This document shows positions 25,686 to 39,730 of a stretch of DNA of 64,000 bases, one piece after another; positions within the stretch are counted from its first letter, which is position 1, and every line of letters begins with the position of its first letter. The position numbers were made by a program, and so were the translations under genes. Below the pieces are notes generated by a model. That model was not told the DNA's origin, did no database searches, and saw only the letters and a list, made by a program, of their open reading frames with translations. Source of the DNA: Streptomyces fradiae ATCC 10745 = DSM 40063. GTDB taxonomy: Bacteria; Actinomycetota; Actinomycetes; Streptomycetales; Streptomycetaceae. Location: NCBI RefSeq assembly GCF_008704425.1, contig NZ_CP023696.1:62001-126000 (forward strand), in the 5' to 3' direction.

Positions 25686-26980
25686 GCGGCACCTCCGGCA
25701 CCGGCACCGGGACCGCGCGCGGGGACGGCGGCGAGCAGGCGCCCGCCCCGCGCCGGCGCCTGCTCGCCGACCTGACGCCGCTGCGCACCAGCCCGGACTA
25801 CCGGCGGCTGTGGGTGGGCAGCACCATCTCCTGGACCGGCCAGGGGATGACCCATCTGGCGGTCTCCCTGCACGTGTACGAGCTGACCGGGTCCAGTTTC
25901 TCGGTGGGCCTGGCAGGGCTGTGCTCCCTCGTCCCGCTCGTCGCCTTCGGCCTGTACGGGGGCGCCGTGGCGGACCGGGTGGACCGCCGCCTCCTCGGGC
26001 TGGTGAGCGCGACGGGGCTCGCGGTGCTCTCGGCCCTGCTGGCCGCGGGGACCGTGGCCGGCTTCCACCACGTGGGGTTCCTGTACGCGGTGGTGGCCCT
26101 CCAGTCGACCTGCGGGGCCCTCAACGCGACCGCCCGGCAGGCGATGATCCCCCGCCTCCTGCCGCGGGAGCAGCTCCCGGCGGCCAACGCCCTGTCGTCC
26201 ATCACCACCACCTCCGGCGGCCTGATCGGCCCCATGCTGGGCGGGCTCGTCGTCGGCGCCTGGGGGTACGAGGCCGCGTACCTGATCGACGCCGTCGCCT
26301 TCTGCGCGGCCCTGTACGCGATGTGGCGGCTGCCGTCCATGCCGCCGCGGCGCGGGGAGGGCGCCGAGCGTCCGTCCGTCGTGGCGGGGCTGCGGTTCCT
26401 CGGCACGCTCCCGAACGTGCGGATGACGTTCTACACGGACCTGTGCGCGATGGTCCTCGCCCAGCCGAAGGCGCTGTTCCCCGCGCTGGCCGTGCTCGCG
26501 TACGGGGGTGACGCCCGGACGGTCGGCCTGCTGGTCGCCGCGCCCGCCATGGGGGCGCTCGTCGGCGGCGTCTTCTCGGGCTGGCTCGGCCGGGTGAACC
26601 GGCACGGGCTGGCCATCGTGGTGTCCGTCGCCGCGTGGGGCGCGGCGATGGCCGTCTTCGGCCTGACCCGCGACCTGTGGCTGGGGCTGCTGTTCCTCGC
26701 GGTGGCCGGGTGCGCGGACACCGTCTCCATGGTGTTCCGCTCCACCATGCTGCAGAGCGCCGTCCCCGACGACATGCGGGGCCGCCTCCAGGGGGTCTTC
26801 ATCGTCGTGGTGGCGGGCGGGCCCCGGGCCGGCGACTTCCTCGCCGGTACGGCGGGTGACGTCTTCTCACCCGCGACCGCCGTGGTCGCCGGGGGCGTCG
26901 CCTGCGTGGTGGCCGTGGGACTGCTGGCGCTGGCCCGGCCCGGCTTCCTCCGCTACGACGGGCGGGCGCCGCGGCCCTGA
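25682..26980 (+). CDS. MFS exporter (enterobactin/macrolide-exporter type)
   Basis: A 432-aa major facilitator with about 12 transmembrane helices after a soluble N-terminus of about 40 residues. Characteristic stretches are DYRRLWVGSTISWTGQGMTHLAVSLHVYELTGSS, the loop 2-3 motif GGAVADRVDRR, and MRGRLQGVFIVVVAGGPRAGDFLAG. This pattern is shared by EntS-like exporters of siderophores and other small molecules; the substrate here is unknown. The GTG start overlaps the stop of a 16-aa leader ORF. A palindrome over the promoter suggests control by a dedicated repressor that is not encoded next to it. Confidence 0.88.
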   Translation: MSGTSGTGTGTARGDGGEQAPAPRRRLLADLTPLRTSPDYRRLWVGSTISWTGQGMTHLAVSLHVYELTGSSFSVGLAGLCSLVPLVAFGLYGGAVADRVDRRLLGLVSATGLAVLSALLAAGTVAGFHHVGFLYAVVALQSTCGALNATARQAMIPRLLPREQLPAANALSSITTTSGGLIGPMLGGLVVGAWGYEAAYLIDAVAFCAALYAMWRLPSMPPRRGEGAERPSVVAGLRFLGTLPNVRMTFYTDLCAMVLAQPKALFPALAVLAYGGDARTVGLLVAAPAMGALVGGVFSGWLGRVNRHGLAIVVSVAAWGAAMAVFGLTRDLWLGLLFLAVAGCADTVSMVFRSTMLQSAVPDDMRGRLQGVFIVVVAGGPRAGDFLAGTAGDVFSPATAVVAGGVACVVAVGLLALARPGFLRYDGRAPRP

Positions 26981-27105
26981 CCGGCGCGGGGGCGCGGCCG
27001 GGGCCGTCCGCGCGGGCGGGTACGGGGGCGGGTGCGCGGGCGGGTACGGCCGGAGGGGCGGGGCGCGAACAGGGAGGCGCGCGGGAGAGCACCTGCGGAG
27101 GGGGC

Positions 27106-27130
27106 GCGTGCCGGTGGGGCTGCGGGGTAC
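27106..27130 (+). promoter_or_regulatory. SigB-type promoter candidate for the small membrane protein
   Basis: GCGT, 15 nt, GGGTAC: a full match to GNNT-N14-16-GGGTAY, 38 bp before the GTG start. Confidence 0.55.
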
Positions 27131-27167
27131 CCGGACGGGGTCCCCCACCCCCGAGGGAGCCGAAACC

Positions 27168-27359
27168 GTGATCATCACCGCATTCGTGCTGCTGCCGCTC
27201 ATGGGCGTGCTGCTGTACGGCATGGACCGCTTCGAGGACTGGCTCGGCGGCGACCGGCCCGAGCGCGGCCGCCACGCCCGCCCGCGCCATCTGCGCCTGA
27301 TACCCGGCGGGGGCGGCGCGCCCGCCGCCCCCGAGCCCCGCGACCGCCGGGCCGCGTAG
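27168..27359 (+). CDS. Small single-span membrane protein
   Basis: A 63-aa protein. One transmembrane helix (IITAFVLLPLMGVLLYGMDRFEDWL) occupies the N-terminus; the tail is basic, then Gly/Pro/Ala-rich. The GTG start is supported by CGAGGGAG 7-8 nt upstream and by the helix starting at once. Small membrane proteins with this pattern are frequent in Streptomyces and have no known role. A SigB-type promoter candidate precedes it. Confidence 0.72.
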   Translation: MIITAFVLLPLMGVLLYGMDRFEDWLGGDRPERGRHARPRHLRLIPGGGGAPAAPEPRDRRAA

Positions 27360-27411
27360 CGCCCGCTCCACCGCGCCCCCGCCCGCCCGCACCGAGGAGG
27401 GCGACGGGCCG

Positions 27412-28644
27412 TCAGCGGACCGGCGCGGGGCCTTCCGGTGCGGGAGCGTCCGCTGCGGAGGCGTCCGGCGTGGAGCCGTCCGGCCGTCCGAACCAGTCGA
27501 GGCACACCACCAGTGCGTCGTCGTCCAGCGCCGGTTCTCCGTGGTACCCGGCGAGTGCGCGCAGCACGGCGCCCGGCACCTGCGTCGGGGGCAGCAGCCG
27601 CGTGGCGGTGAGCGCCCGGGCCAGGGCGCGTTCACCGAACCGCTCACCGGCCGCGGACACCGCGTCGTACACGCCGTCGCTGGCGAACAGCAACCGGTCG
27701 CCCGGACGGACGGTGAAGTGCTCGGGCGTGTAGACGGTGTCCTCGAACATGCCGAGCGGCAGCTGGGCCTCGAAGGGCCGCGCCGCGACAGCGCCGTCGC
27801 GCAGGCGCCACAGCCGGGGGGATCCGGCGTCCACGGCCTCCACCTCGCCGGTGGCGAAGGCGAACCGCAGCAGCAGGACCGACACGTGCGCGCGGCCCCG
27901 GTACTGGGCGTAGACGGCCTGGTCGGCCAGGGCGGCCTGCCCGGCGAGGTCGAGACCCGCGCGCCGGGCGTTGCGCAGGGCGTTCACCGCCAGGCTGGTC
28001 AGCAGGGCGGCGTCGATGCCCTCTCCCATGCCGTTGGCGAGGGTGAGCGTCAGGTCGTCGGCGGACACCGACCAGTCGTAGCTGTCACCGAACACCGCGT
28101 AGGCGGGCTCCAGTTGCGCGCCGAGTGCGAACTCGGGGCGGGCGCATGAGCGGCCGGGCAGCAGCTGCCACTGCATCTCGGCGGCGAGGGTGAGCCGGGT
28201 GGCGCGCCGCGCCAGGACGTACAGGTCGGTGTCGCGTTCGGCGACGAGGATCTCGTGGCCGAGTGCCTCGCACACCTCCTGGAGCTCGGGGAGGACGGCC
28301 CGCAGGTCGGTGCCGGGCGGCAGGTCGAGGGAGAGCACGCCCAGGCGCTCGCCCCGGCTCGTGACGGGCAGGTGGAGCCGCATCGGCGCGTCCTTCGCGC
28401 CGGTGGCCAGGTACGGCTCCTGGGCGCCGAAGGCGCGGCCCTGGGGGCTGTCGTGGACGGGCACCGGCTCCGTCACCCACGGGGGGCTCTCGACGTCCTG
28501 CAGCGAGCGCATCGCGTAGTCGGCCAGCCTGAGCCTCACCCCTCCCGCCCCGTAACGCTCGGTGAGGGCGGCTCTCACGACCTGGGGGAGGGTGTGCGGC
28601 GCGGCACGCCGCAGGGCCCGCTCGAGGGCAGCGATCTCTTCCAC
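27412..28644 (-). CDS. SpoIIE-type PP2C phosphatase
   Basis: A 410-aa soluble protein. Residues about 1-160 form a GAF-like or other sensor fold (VVRAALTERYGAGGVRLRLADYAMRSLQ, MRLHLPVTSRGERLGVLSLDLPPG). Residues about 165-390 form a SpoIIE-type phosphatase: QWQLLPG, then FGDSYDWSVSADDLTLTLANGMGEGIDAALL and DRLLFASDGVYDAVS. The first metal motif reads GDSYD instead of GGDWYD, but the aspartates are kept. This family reads regulatory PP2C proteins that act on STAS partners. A perfect TTGCC/GGCAA palindrome lies 77 bp upstream. Confidence 0.88.
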   Translation of the reverse strand: MEEIAALERALRRAAPHTLPQVVRAALTERYGAGGVRLRLADYAMRSLQDVESPPWVTEPVPVHDSPQGRAFGAQEPYLATGAKDAPMRLHLPVTSRGERLGVLSLDLPPGTDLRAVLPELQEVCEALGHEILVAERDTDLYVLARRATRLTLAAEMQWQLLPGRSCARPEFALGAQLEPAYAVFGDSYDWSVSADDLTLTLANGMGEGIDAALLTSLAVNALRNARRAGLDLAGQAALADQAVYAQYRGRAHVSVLLLRFAFATGEVEAVDAGSPRLWRLRDGAVAARPFEAQLPLGMFEDTVYTPEHFTVRPGDRLLFASDGVYDAVSAAGERFGERALARALTATRLLPPTQVPGAVLRALAGYHGEPALDDDALVVCLDWFGRPDGSTPDASAADAPAPEGPAPVR

Positions 28645-29138
28645 GTCATCCGTCTTCTCGTGCGTTCCGGACCGGAGGGGCGCTCCCTCGCCGGCAGAGC
28701 CCGATTCTATCCGTACGGAAACAGTTGCCGGACGGCAACTGTCCTGGCCGGAATCGGTGCTGACGGTTCATCCTGCGGTGCTTCGCGCCCCGTGGCGAGG
28801 AGGTGGCGGTGTTTCGGGAGGCGGGACGGGGCGCCCGCGCCCGAACGGGGGCCGGGGGCCGCCACGGGCCGGCCGGGCGGGCGGGTGACGCCGCCGGGCG
28901 CGGGACGGGGGCGCCCTCGGGCCGACGGGGCGCCTCGGGGCGGGACCGGGGACCGAGGCGCGCGGGAGGGCCCGGTGGCGTGGTCCCGGCCCGGATCGGC
29001 CGACCGCCCCGCGCCTGCGGGCGTCGGGGCGGTCGGACCGGCGGCCCGGAGCGGGGCCGGGTGCGCGGCGGGCGGCCGGGCGGACGCGGGCCGGTCAGGC
29101 CGTACGCCGCCCGTACGGGCGCGCTCGATCGTGCGGGC
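28645..29138. other. Intergenic region upstream of the PP2C gene at 28644
   Basis: About 490 bp. It holds the palindrome at 28721-28742. The remainder shows no gene. Confidence 0.5.
28721..28742. promoter_or_regulatory. Perfect palindrome, MarR-type operator candidate
   Basis: ACAGTTGCC, GGAC, GGCAACTGT: nine paired bases on each side of a 4-bp centre. It lies 77 bp upstream of the PP2C gene. A TTGCC-N5-GGCAA repeat of the same kind precedes the MarR gene at 36444. Confidence 0.65.
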
Positions 29139-31744
29139 TCACGAGATGTGGATGCCGATCAGGCACGTGTCGTCGTCCGTGTCGGAGCGGCTGTGGGTCA
29201 GCAGCCGGTCCAGCCGGTGCCCGAGCGTCTGCGCCGGGCCGCGCGCCGTGGTCAGCAGGTGGGTGAGGGAGTCCTGGACGGCGGTGTCCCGGCGCTCCAC
29301 CAGGCCGTCGGTGTACATGAGGAGGGAGTCGCCCGGCTCCAGGGTGACCTCGTGCTCCTCGTACTCGGCCTCCGCCAGCGCCCCGAGCAGCAGACCCTGC
29401 GGCAGCGGCAGCGGCGCGGCCTCCTCGGCGCGCACCAGCACGGGCGGCAGGTGCCCGGCGCGCGCCCAGCGCAGGACCCGCGTCACCGGGTCGTACACCC
29501 CGCACACGGCGGTGGCCGTGACCTGCTCGGTGAGGTGGTGGGCCACCATGTTGAGCCAGGCCAGCAGCTGGGCCGGCCCGGCGCCGGTGACGGCGAGGCC
29601 GCGCATGGCGTTGCGCAGCACGACCATGCCGGTGGCCGCCTCGATGCCGTGGCCGGCCACGTCGCCGACGCACAGCAGGATGTGCTTGGACGGCAGGACG
29701 ACCGTGTCGTACCAGTCGCCGCCGACGAGGGACTCGGACTCGGCCGGGCGGTAGCGCACGGCCACGTCGAGTCCGGGGGCGTTCAGCGGCGACCGGGTGG
29801 GCGGCATGATCGCGTGCTGGAGCTGGAGCGCCAGCCGGTTGCGCTCGGCCGCCTCCTGCTCGGTCTGGGCGAGCTGGTCGCGCGTCGCGGCGAGCGCCAC
29901 CTCCGTCCAGTGCTGCGAGGAGATGTCCTGGTAGGCGCCGCGCACCGCGACGAGGCGGCCGTCCGTGTCGAGGACGGGCTCGGCGATGACCCGGATGTGC
30001 CGTGTGACGCCGTCGGGGCGGCTGAGGCGGAACGCGACCGTGTCGGGCCTGCCGTGGTGCAGGACGGCCCGCAGGAACCGGCCGATGGCCACCCCGTCGT
30101 CGGAGTGCGCGTACGAGGCGAGCTCCTGGAGCGACACGGGGCCCTCGGTCTGGGGGCGGCCGTACAGCGCGAAGAGCTGGCCGTTCCAGGTGATCTCGCC
30201 GGTCGCCAGGTTCTCCTCGAAGCCGCCGATGCGGCCGAGCCGCTGCGCGTGCTGGAGCAGGCTGGCCAGGCGCGCGGCCTCGTCCTCGATGCGCCAGATG
30301 AGCAGGATGCCGGCGCCGTGCCGGCTGACGCTGATGTCGGCGAACAGGGCCAGCGGGACCTGGTCGACCAGCGCGGTCAGGGTCGTCCGCCGCGCCCGGT
30401 AGGGCTCGCCGGTGGCGTAGACGCGCTCCACGCTGCCGAACAGCTCGCTCTCCCCGGCCGCCATCGGGTACGCCTCCAGCAGCAGCGCCCCGTTGACGGC
30501 GGAGCGCGGCCGGCCGGCGGGGTCCTGGAAGTGCTGGTTGGCGTGCCGGATGCGGAAGTCGGCGAGCCGGCCCTCGGCGTCCAGGTGCGGGGTGAGCACC
30601 AGCGCCGGGTCGTACAGCCCGTCCGCCAGGTCGACCAGCTCGGACACGTCGGCGAACTCGCGGGAGACGCCGGGCGGGTGCTCCGCGGAGGACGGAAGGG
30701 TCTCCAGGGTGTGCGCGCACAGTTCGGCGAGCGCTTCGAGCTGCCGTACGACGGGCTGGGGCTGGGGGCCCAGCGGCGACGGCCAGCAGATCTCGAGCAC
30801 GCCGTGGATGCGGCCGCCGGTGCCGGCGGGCAGGGCGACCCGGCCGCCGTGCGGATGGTCGGCGCGGCCGATGGACGGGATCCCCGACGCGGACAGGGTC
30901 GTGATCCGGACCGTGGCGCGGTCGTCGAGGGCCCGCCGGGCGACGGTCGACACGCCCGGGGGCACGTACCACCAGCGGCCCGCCTCCTCCAGGCCGAACC
31001 CGGCGTGCCCGGCGAGCGTGAGGGAGCCGTCCGGGCCGGCGGTCCAGACGGCGGCGCCGATCGCGCCGAGCGGCGCGAGGGCGTGCTCCAGCAGGGACTC
31101 GACCACCCGCTGGGTGTCCCCCGCGGCGAGCGCGGCGCTCTCCGCCGTGCGCAGCCGCACCGCCACGGAGACGTCGCCGTCCGATTCGGCGTCGGCCGCC
31201 GGGGCGCCGCCGGTCCGTCGGACGAAGTCGTCCACGACGTCGGCGACGTGGTCCCGGGCGGCCTGGTTGACGATCTCGGCGGCGAGCTCGAGCGGCGCGA
31301 CACCGGACTGCTCGGCCAGCTCGGAGAGCTGGCGGGCGGCCTGCGCGGGGCCGCAGCGCAGGCGTTCGATCAGCACGCCCTTGGCCAGCTCGATGAGCGC
31401 CCGCCCGTCGGCGGCGGCCTGGGCGGCGCGCACCTCGGCGCGCAGCCGCTCCACGGTCGCGGCCAGCCGGCCCACCGCGGAGTCCTGGTCCGCGCGGGCC
31501 GCCGGGGTGAGCGCCTCCTCGGCCGCCGGCGCGGGCTCGGCGGGGCCGCCGCCGGTCAGGTCGGTCACCGTGCCGGCGGCCGTCGGCGCGTACGGCGTCC
31601 CGGCCGGGTCGGTTCCGGGGCGCGGGTGGGTGCCGGGCGACGGGTCGCCGGCGGGGGCCGGGCCCGTGCCGGGGGCGGCGTCCGCACCGGGCGGCCAGGC
31701 GCCGCCGGGGGACGGGTCGGTGCCGTCCCAGATCTCGGAGGTGG

Positions 31745-31748
<4 letters not shown>
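29139..31748 (-). CDS. ANTAR-GAF-PAS-PP2C multidomain phosphatase
   Basis: An 869-aa soluble regulator translated from an ATG that overlaps the upstream kinase stop (ATGA). After a Pro/Gly/Asp-rich head there is an ANTAR-like helical domain (about 75-150, ALIELAKGVLIERLRCGPAQAARQLSELAEQSG), a GAF domain (about 180-330), a first PAS-like region (about 350-470), a PAS domain (about 480-620, with GRIGGFEENLATGEITWNGQLFALYGR) and a SpoIIE-type PP2C (about 640-865, with SLVGGDWYDTVV, VGDVAGHGIEAA, LLMYTDGLVER). ANTAR domains usually bind RNA hairpins. The pairing with the HAMP kinase resembles the osaA/osaC arrangement of S. coelicolor; OsaC acts on SigB there. Orthology is not established. Confidence 0.88.
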
Positions 31749-36073
<4,325 letters not shown>

Positions 36074-36127
36074 GACCATCCTCGTGAGCGCTCGCCGGGG
36101 TACGCGGGGCGGTGTCCCCGCGCAACC

Positions 36128-36143
36128 TTTGTCATGCGGCAAA
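36128..36143. promoter_or_regulatory. Imperfect palindrome upstream of the HAMP kinase
   Basis: TTTGTC, ATGC, GGCAAA lies 55 bp upstream of the kinase start in an AT-richer patch. It could be an operator or part of the kinase promoter. Confidence 0.35.
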
Positions 36144-36282
36144 TGTCGTCAGCCTACCGTGCGCCGCGCGGCGGCAGGAACGGGCCGCTCGCGCCCGCGC
36201 AGCGCCGGCTCCGGTGCCGGCGGGCGCGGCGCACACCGCCGAAGCCCGGCCCGAAGGCGCGGGGCGAACCGCCGGACCGGCG

Positions 36283-36338
36283 ATTGCCACGTCCTTGGGC
36301 GGGCAATTGGCGGAAAGATAAGGTTGCCGGGCGGGCAA
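36283..36338. promoter_or_regulatory. TTGCC/GGCAA inverted repeats upstream of the MarR gene
   Basis: Two nested-type sites: ATTGCC, 13 bp, GGCAAT (36283-36307) and TTGCC, 5 bp, GGCAA (36324-36338). The second has the typical shape of a MarR operator. They lie in the 370-bp spacer shared by the divergent HAMP kinase and MarR genes; the spacer holds no other feature I can support. Confidence 0.6.
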
Positions 36339-36443
36339 GCGTCCGTCGTCGTTGGTGCGCCGCGCGCGCAGTGCGTTCCCCCCTGTGCATCGCGGTGCGG
36401 GACCGGCGCCTTGAGCCGACTACGTGTGATCGGGAGTGCACTG

Positions 36444-36953
36444 ATGGTCGCCAACCCCACCTCGTCCGCGCACGGGCCCGCTGACGCCGCGGCGCGGGCG
36501 GCGGGCGAGGTCATCGAACTGCTGGAGATCCTCTGGGAGCACGGCCGCGAGATGGTCTCCCCCGCCCCCGTCTCGGCCACCCAGCTCAAGGTGCTGTACG
36601 CCCTGGAGCGGGAGGACGGGATCAACCTGCGCACCCTGTGCGAACTGCTCGGCTCGGCGCCCTCGTCGGTGAGCCGGCTGTGCGACCGGCTGGAGGCCCT
36701 GGGATTCGTGGAGCGGTTCCCCAGCTCGGTCAGCCGGCGGGAGCTGGAGCTGCGGCTGACCGGCCGGGCGAAGGCGTACCTCGGCGACCTGCGGGCGCGC
36801 CGGGAGGAGGTGCTGACGGCGGCCATCGCCGCGATGCCGCCGTCGGCGCGCGCGTCGCTGCTGGAGGGGCTGCACGGCTTCCGGGCGTCGCTGGAGGGAC
36901 GGCGCCCCGTCCATCTGCGGCAGGCGAAGCTGCCGAACGCCGAGTCGGCCTGA
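36444..36953 (+). CDS. MarR family transcriptional regulator
   Basis: A 169-aa winged-helix regulator. The fold runs from about residue 20 to 145: VSATQLKVLYALEREDGINLRTLCELLGSAPSSVSRLCDRLEALGFVERFPSSVSRRELELRLTGRAKAYL, where the recognition helix is SSVSRLCDRLEALG and the wing is SSVSRREL. The ATG follows CGGGAG at a good distance. It diverges from the HAMP kinase, a place often taken by a response regulator in related loci. Likely targets are its own promoter and, through a shared TTGCC/GGCAA palindrome, the PP2C gene at 27412-28644. The ligand is unknown. Confidence 0.9.
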   Translation: MVANPTSSAHGPADAAARAAGEVIELLEILWEHGREMVSPAPVSATQLKVLYALEREDGINLRTLCELLGSAPSSVSRLCDRLEALGFVERFPSSVSRRELELRLTGRAKAYLGDLRARREEVLTAAIAAMPPSARASLLEGLHGFRASLEGRRPVHLRQAKLPNAESA

Positions 36954-37218
36954 CCGGGGCGGAGGGAGCCGGCCCGGACGGGTGCGGGCGCGGAACCGGC
37001 CCGCACGGGTGGGGGCCGGTTCGGGGGGCCGCTTCGGAGGCCGGGGTCGCTCGGGGGGCAGGGGTGCTCGGAGGGCAGGGGCGCCCAGGGGTCCGGGGCC
37101 GCTTCGGGGCCCTGGGCCGGGGAGGCTCCGGGACGGCGCGGGCCGGGGTGCGTCGGGATCCGGCCGCCCGCACCTTCCGGCCCTGTGGGCGCGGCTCCCG
37201 GTGTGCCATCCTCACGGT

Positions 37219-37662
37219 ATGTCGCATGATCATCACGCCGGTACGGCGCTGAGCGTCGGCCACGAGGACCACGACCTCGCCGAACGGCTGTCGAAGGGGC
37301 TCGACGCGTACAACTTCGCCGCGACCGGAACGTCCCTCGCCGACCAGGGCGCCCTGTCGGTCCGGGCGGTCGACGGGGCGGGCGGGCTCGTCGGCGGGCT
37401 GACCGCCTGGACGTGGGGCGGGCTGCTCGGCGTCGAGATGCTGTGGGTGCGCGAGGACAGCCGGCGCGGCGGCTGGGGCGGGAGGCTGCTGGAGGCGGCC
37501 GAGGAGGAGGCGCGGCGGCGGGGATGCGACCGCGCCTGCGTGTCGTCGTTCACCTTCCAGGCCCCGGACTTCTACCGGCGCCACGGCTACGTCGAGACCG
37601 GCCGGACGCCCGGCATCCCGGGCGGCGCCGAGGACGTCCACCTGTTCAAGAGGCTCGTGTAG
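37219..37662 (+). CDS. GNAT family N-acetyltransferase
   Basis: A 147-aa acetyltransferase. The acetyl-CoA loop is VREDSRRGGWGGRLLEAAEEEARRRGC, and the C-terminal part is FTFQAPDFYRRHGYVETGRTPG, both typical of GNAT proteins. The N-terminus is short and His-rich (MSHDHHAG), which could be chance. The ATG lies just after CTCACGGT without a clear ribosome site, so leaderless translation is possible. Substrate unknown. Confidence 0.88.
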   Translation: MSHDHHAGTALSVGHEDHDLAERLSKGLDAYNFAATGTSLADQGALSVRAVDGAGGLVGGLTAWTWGGLLGVEMLWVREDSRRGGWGGRLLEAAEEEARRRGCDRACVSSFTFQAPDFYRRHGYVETGRTPGIPGGAEDVHLFKRLV

Positions 37663-37782
37663 GGAGTGGCCCGGCGCGCGAGCCGGGGGGACGCCCGCGG
37701 CCTGGGCCGCCTGGACGGTCTCGCGCCGCGCCCGTTCGAACCGGCCGTCCTCGCGGAGGACGCGAGGTCGTCGGGCACCACG

Positions 37783-37818
37783 CCGGCTCCCCCGGCTCCC
37801 CCGGCTCCCCTGGCTCCC
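37783..37818. repeat. Four tandem 9-bp repeats
   Basis: CCGGCTCCC three times, then CTGGCTCCC. A likely slippage tract. Confidence 0.7.
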
Positions 37819-38062
37819 CGGCCCGCGGCGGACAGCCGGTGCGGTGCGCGGGAGGAGTGGCGGTCCTCGTCGCGGAGGGCGGCCGATCACGCCTGCTCCC
37901 CGTTTCGGCGACGGGGACGGCACGGCCACCCGGCGGAGGGCCGCCCGTGGGCACAGGTGCCGGCGACGACACGTGCGGAACGCACAGGCGACCCGCTCGG
38001 TGTCGCCCGCACGGCCAGCACCAGCAAGGGAGTTGACGCACCGTCAGCGAGCTGTGCGGGTC

Positions 38063-38087
38063 GTTTCCCGGGAGTGGCCGGGGGTAG
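38063..38087 (+). promoter_or_regulatory. SigB-type promoter candidate for the MFS gene
   Basis: GTTT, 15 nt, GGGTAG, continuing GCGGACGC. The -35 box is the preferred GTTT of SigB-class promoters, and GGGTAGGCG matches the boxes before the sigma factor and DUF5133 genes. It lies 36 bp before the ATG. Confidence 0.62.
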
Positions 38088-38122
38088 GCGGACGCGGCTT
38101 GCCACTCCCCCGGAGGTGACCC

Positions 38123-39625
38123 ATGACCCAGGGCGTACCGTCGGCCCCGGCGACGGTGACGACGCGGGTACCCGCCCGCCTGGACCGGCTGCCGTGGTCC
38201 CGCTGGCACTGGATGATCGTGATCGGCCTCGGCACCGTGTGGATCCTCGACGGACTCGAGGTCACCATCGTCGGCACCATGGCCGCCCGCCTCTCCGAGG
38301 AGGGCAGCGGACTCGCCATCAGCAGCGCCCAGGTCACGGGGGTCGCAGCCGCGCTGTACGTCACCGGGGCCTGCACGGGGGCGCTGCTCTTCGGGTGGCT
38401 GACCGACCGCTACGGCCGCAAGAAGCTGTTCCTCGTGACCCTGGTCGTCTACCTGGGCGCGACCGCGCTGACGGCGCTGTCGTACTCCTCCTGGTGGTTC
38501 TTCCTGTTCCGCTTCCTGACCGGCATGGGCATCGGCGGCGAGTACGCGGCGATCAACTCGGCCGTCGACGAGCTGATACCCGGCAAGTACCGGGGCCGGG
38601 TCGATCTGATCATCAACGGCAGCTTCTGGCTGGGCGCGCTCGGCGGCTCCCTGCTGTCCGTCGTCCTGCTGGACACGGACGTGCTGCCCAGGGACGTCGG
38701 CTGGCGGGTCTCCTTCGGTCTCGGCGTGGTGCTGGGCTTCGGGGTGCTCCTGGTCCGGCGGCACGTGCCGGAGAGCCCGCGCTGGATGTTCCTCCACGGC
38801 CGCGCGGAGGAGGCCGACCGGATCGTCGGCGCCGTGGAGCGCGAGGTGGTGCGGGAGACCGGCCGGCCGCTGCCGGAGCCGGCCGGGGAGATCACGGTCC
38901 GGCGGCAGTACGGCGTCGGCTTCGGCGAGATCGCCCGGACCCTGGTGCGGACCTACCCGCGCCGGGCGGTGCTGGGCCTCGCCCTCTTCGTCGGGCAGGC
39001 CTTCCTCTACAACGCCGTCACCTTCGGTTTCGGCGCCATCCTGGCCGCCTTCTACGACGTGCCGAGCGGGTCGACCGGGTACTTCTTCGCCGTGATCGCG
39101 CTGGGCAACTTCCTCGGGCCGCTGCTGCTGGGGCCGCTGTTCGACACCTGGGGCCGCCGCCCGATGATCGCCGGCACCTATCTGCTCTCCGCGGGTCTGC
39201 TGTTCGCCACCGCCTGGCTGTTCGGGCGGGGGCTGCTGACGGCGGCCACGCTGACGGCGTGCTGGTGCGTGGTGCTGTTCTTCGCCTCGGCCGGCGCCAG
39301 TTCGGCGTATCTGACGGTCAGCGAGGTCTTCCCGATGGAGACCCGCGCCATGGCCATCGCCTTCTTCTACGCGGTCGGCACGGCGGCGGGCGGGATCTCC
39401 GGCCCGCTCGTCTTCGCCGGCCTCACCGAGAGCGGCGCGGTCGCCGACACGGTGCTCGCCTTCTGCCTCGGCGCGGGCGTCATGGCGGTGGGCGGCGTGA
39501 CCGCGGCCTTCCTGGCCGTGCCGGCCGAGGGCCGCTCCCTGGAGGACATCGCGACCCCCCTCTCCGTCCACGAGGCGCCGTCGCGCCCCGGCACCACGCG
39601 CCCCGAGGCGCCGCTGCGCGGCTGA
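38123..39625 (+). CDS. MFS sugar-porter-like transporter
   Basis: A 500-aa major facilitator with 12 predicted helices. Motifs are WLTDRYGRKKLFL (loop 2-3), FRFLTGMGIGGEYAAINSAVDELIPGKYRGR (the sugar/organic-acid porter signature), PESPRWMFLHGR after helix 6, and FPMETRAMAIAFFYAVGTAAGG late in the protein. It is close to the metabolite:H+ symporter group; the substrate could be a sugar, aromatic acid or other organic anion. ATG follows GGAGGTGAC. A GTTT-N15-GGGTAG box upstream suggests control by the stress sigma factor. Confidence 0.87.
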   Translation: MTQGVPSAPATVTTRVPARLDRLPWSRWHWMIVIGLGTVWILDGLEVTIVGTMAARLSEEGSGLAISSAQVTGVAAALYVTGACTGALLFGWLTDRYGRKKLFLVTLVVYLGATALTALSYSSWWFFLFRFLTGMGIGGEYAAINSAVDELIPGKYRGRVDLIINGSFWLGALGGSLLSVVLLDTDVLPRDVGWRVSFGLGVVLGFGVLLVRRHVPESPRWMFLHGRAEEADRIVGAVEREVVRETGRPLPEPAGEITVRRQYGVGFGEIARTLVRTYPRRAVLGLALFVGQAFLYNAVTFGFGAILAAFYDVPSGSTGYFFAVIALGNFLGPLLLGPLFDTWGRRPMIAGTYLLSAGLLFATAWLFGRGLLTAATLTACWCVVLFFASAGASSAYLTVSEVFPMETRAMAIAFFYAVGTAAGGISGPLVFAGLTESGAVADTVLAFCLGAGVMAVGGVTAAFLAVPAEGRSLEDIATPLSVHEAPSRPGTTRPEAPLRG

Positions 39626-39674
39626 CCGGGCCGGGCCGGTCCGGTCGGGGGGCGACGCGGCACCCGGCACACGG

Positions 39675-39711
39675 TCCCGGTTCCGGTTCCGGTTCCGGTC
39701 CTGGTCCTGGG
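39675..39711. repeat. GGTTCC-type hexamer repeat
   Basis: Several GGTTCC units followed by GGTCCT units. Next to it is AAAGCGCTT (39712-39720), which resembles the core of LacI-family operators but has no gene start nearby. Confidence 0.55.
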
Positions 39712-39730
39712 AAAGCGCTTGACCGGCCTC

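Larger units (their letters stand above)
37663..38122. other. Intergenic region with 9-bp repeats and a SigB-type promoter
   Basis: About 460 bp before an MFS gene. It contains the repeat array at 37783-37818 and the promoter candidate at 38063-38087. No gene is convincing. Confidence 0.5.

Noticed and set aside
39711..39720. LacI-type operator AAAGCGCTT
   Set aside because: Only an 8-9 bp match, and no gene start lies downstream in either direction; kept as a note within the repeat entry.
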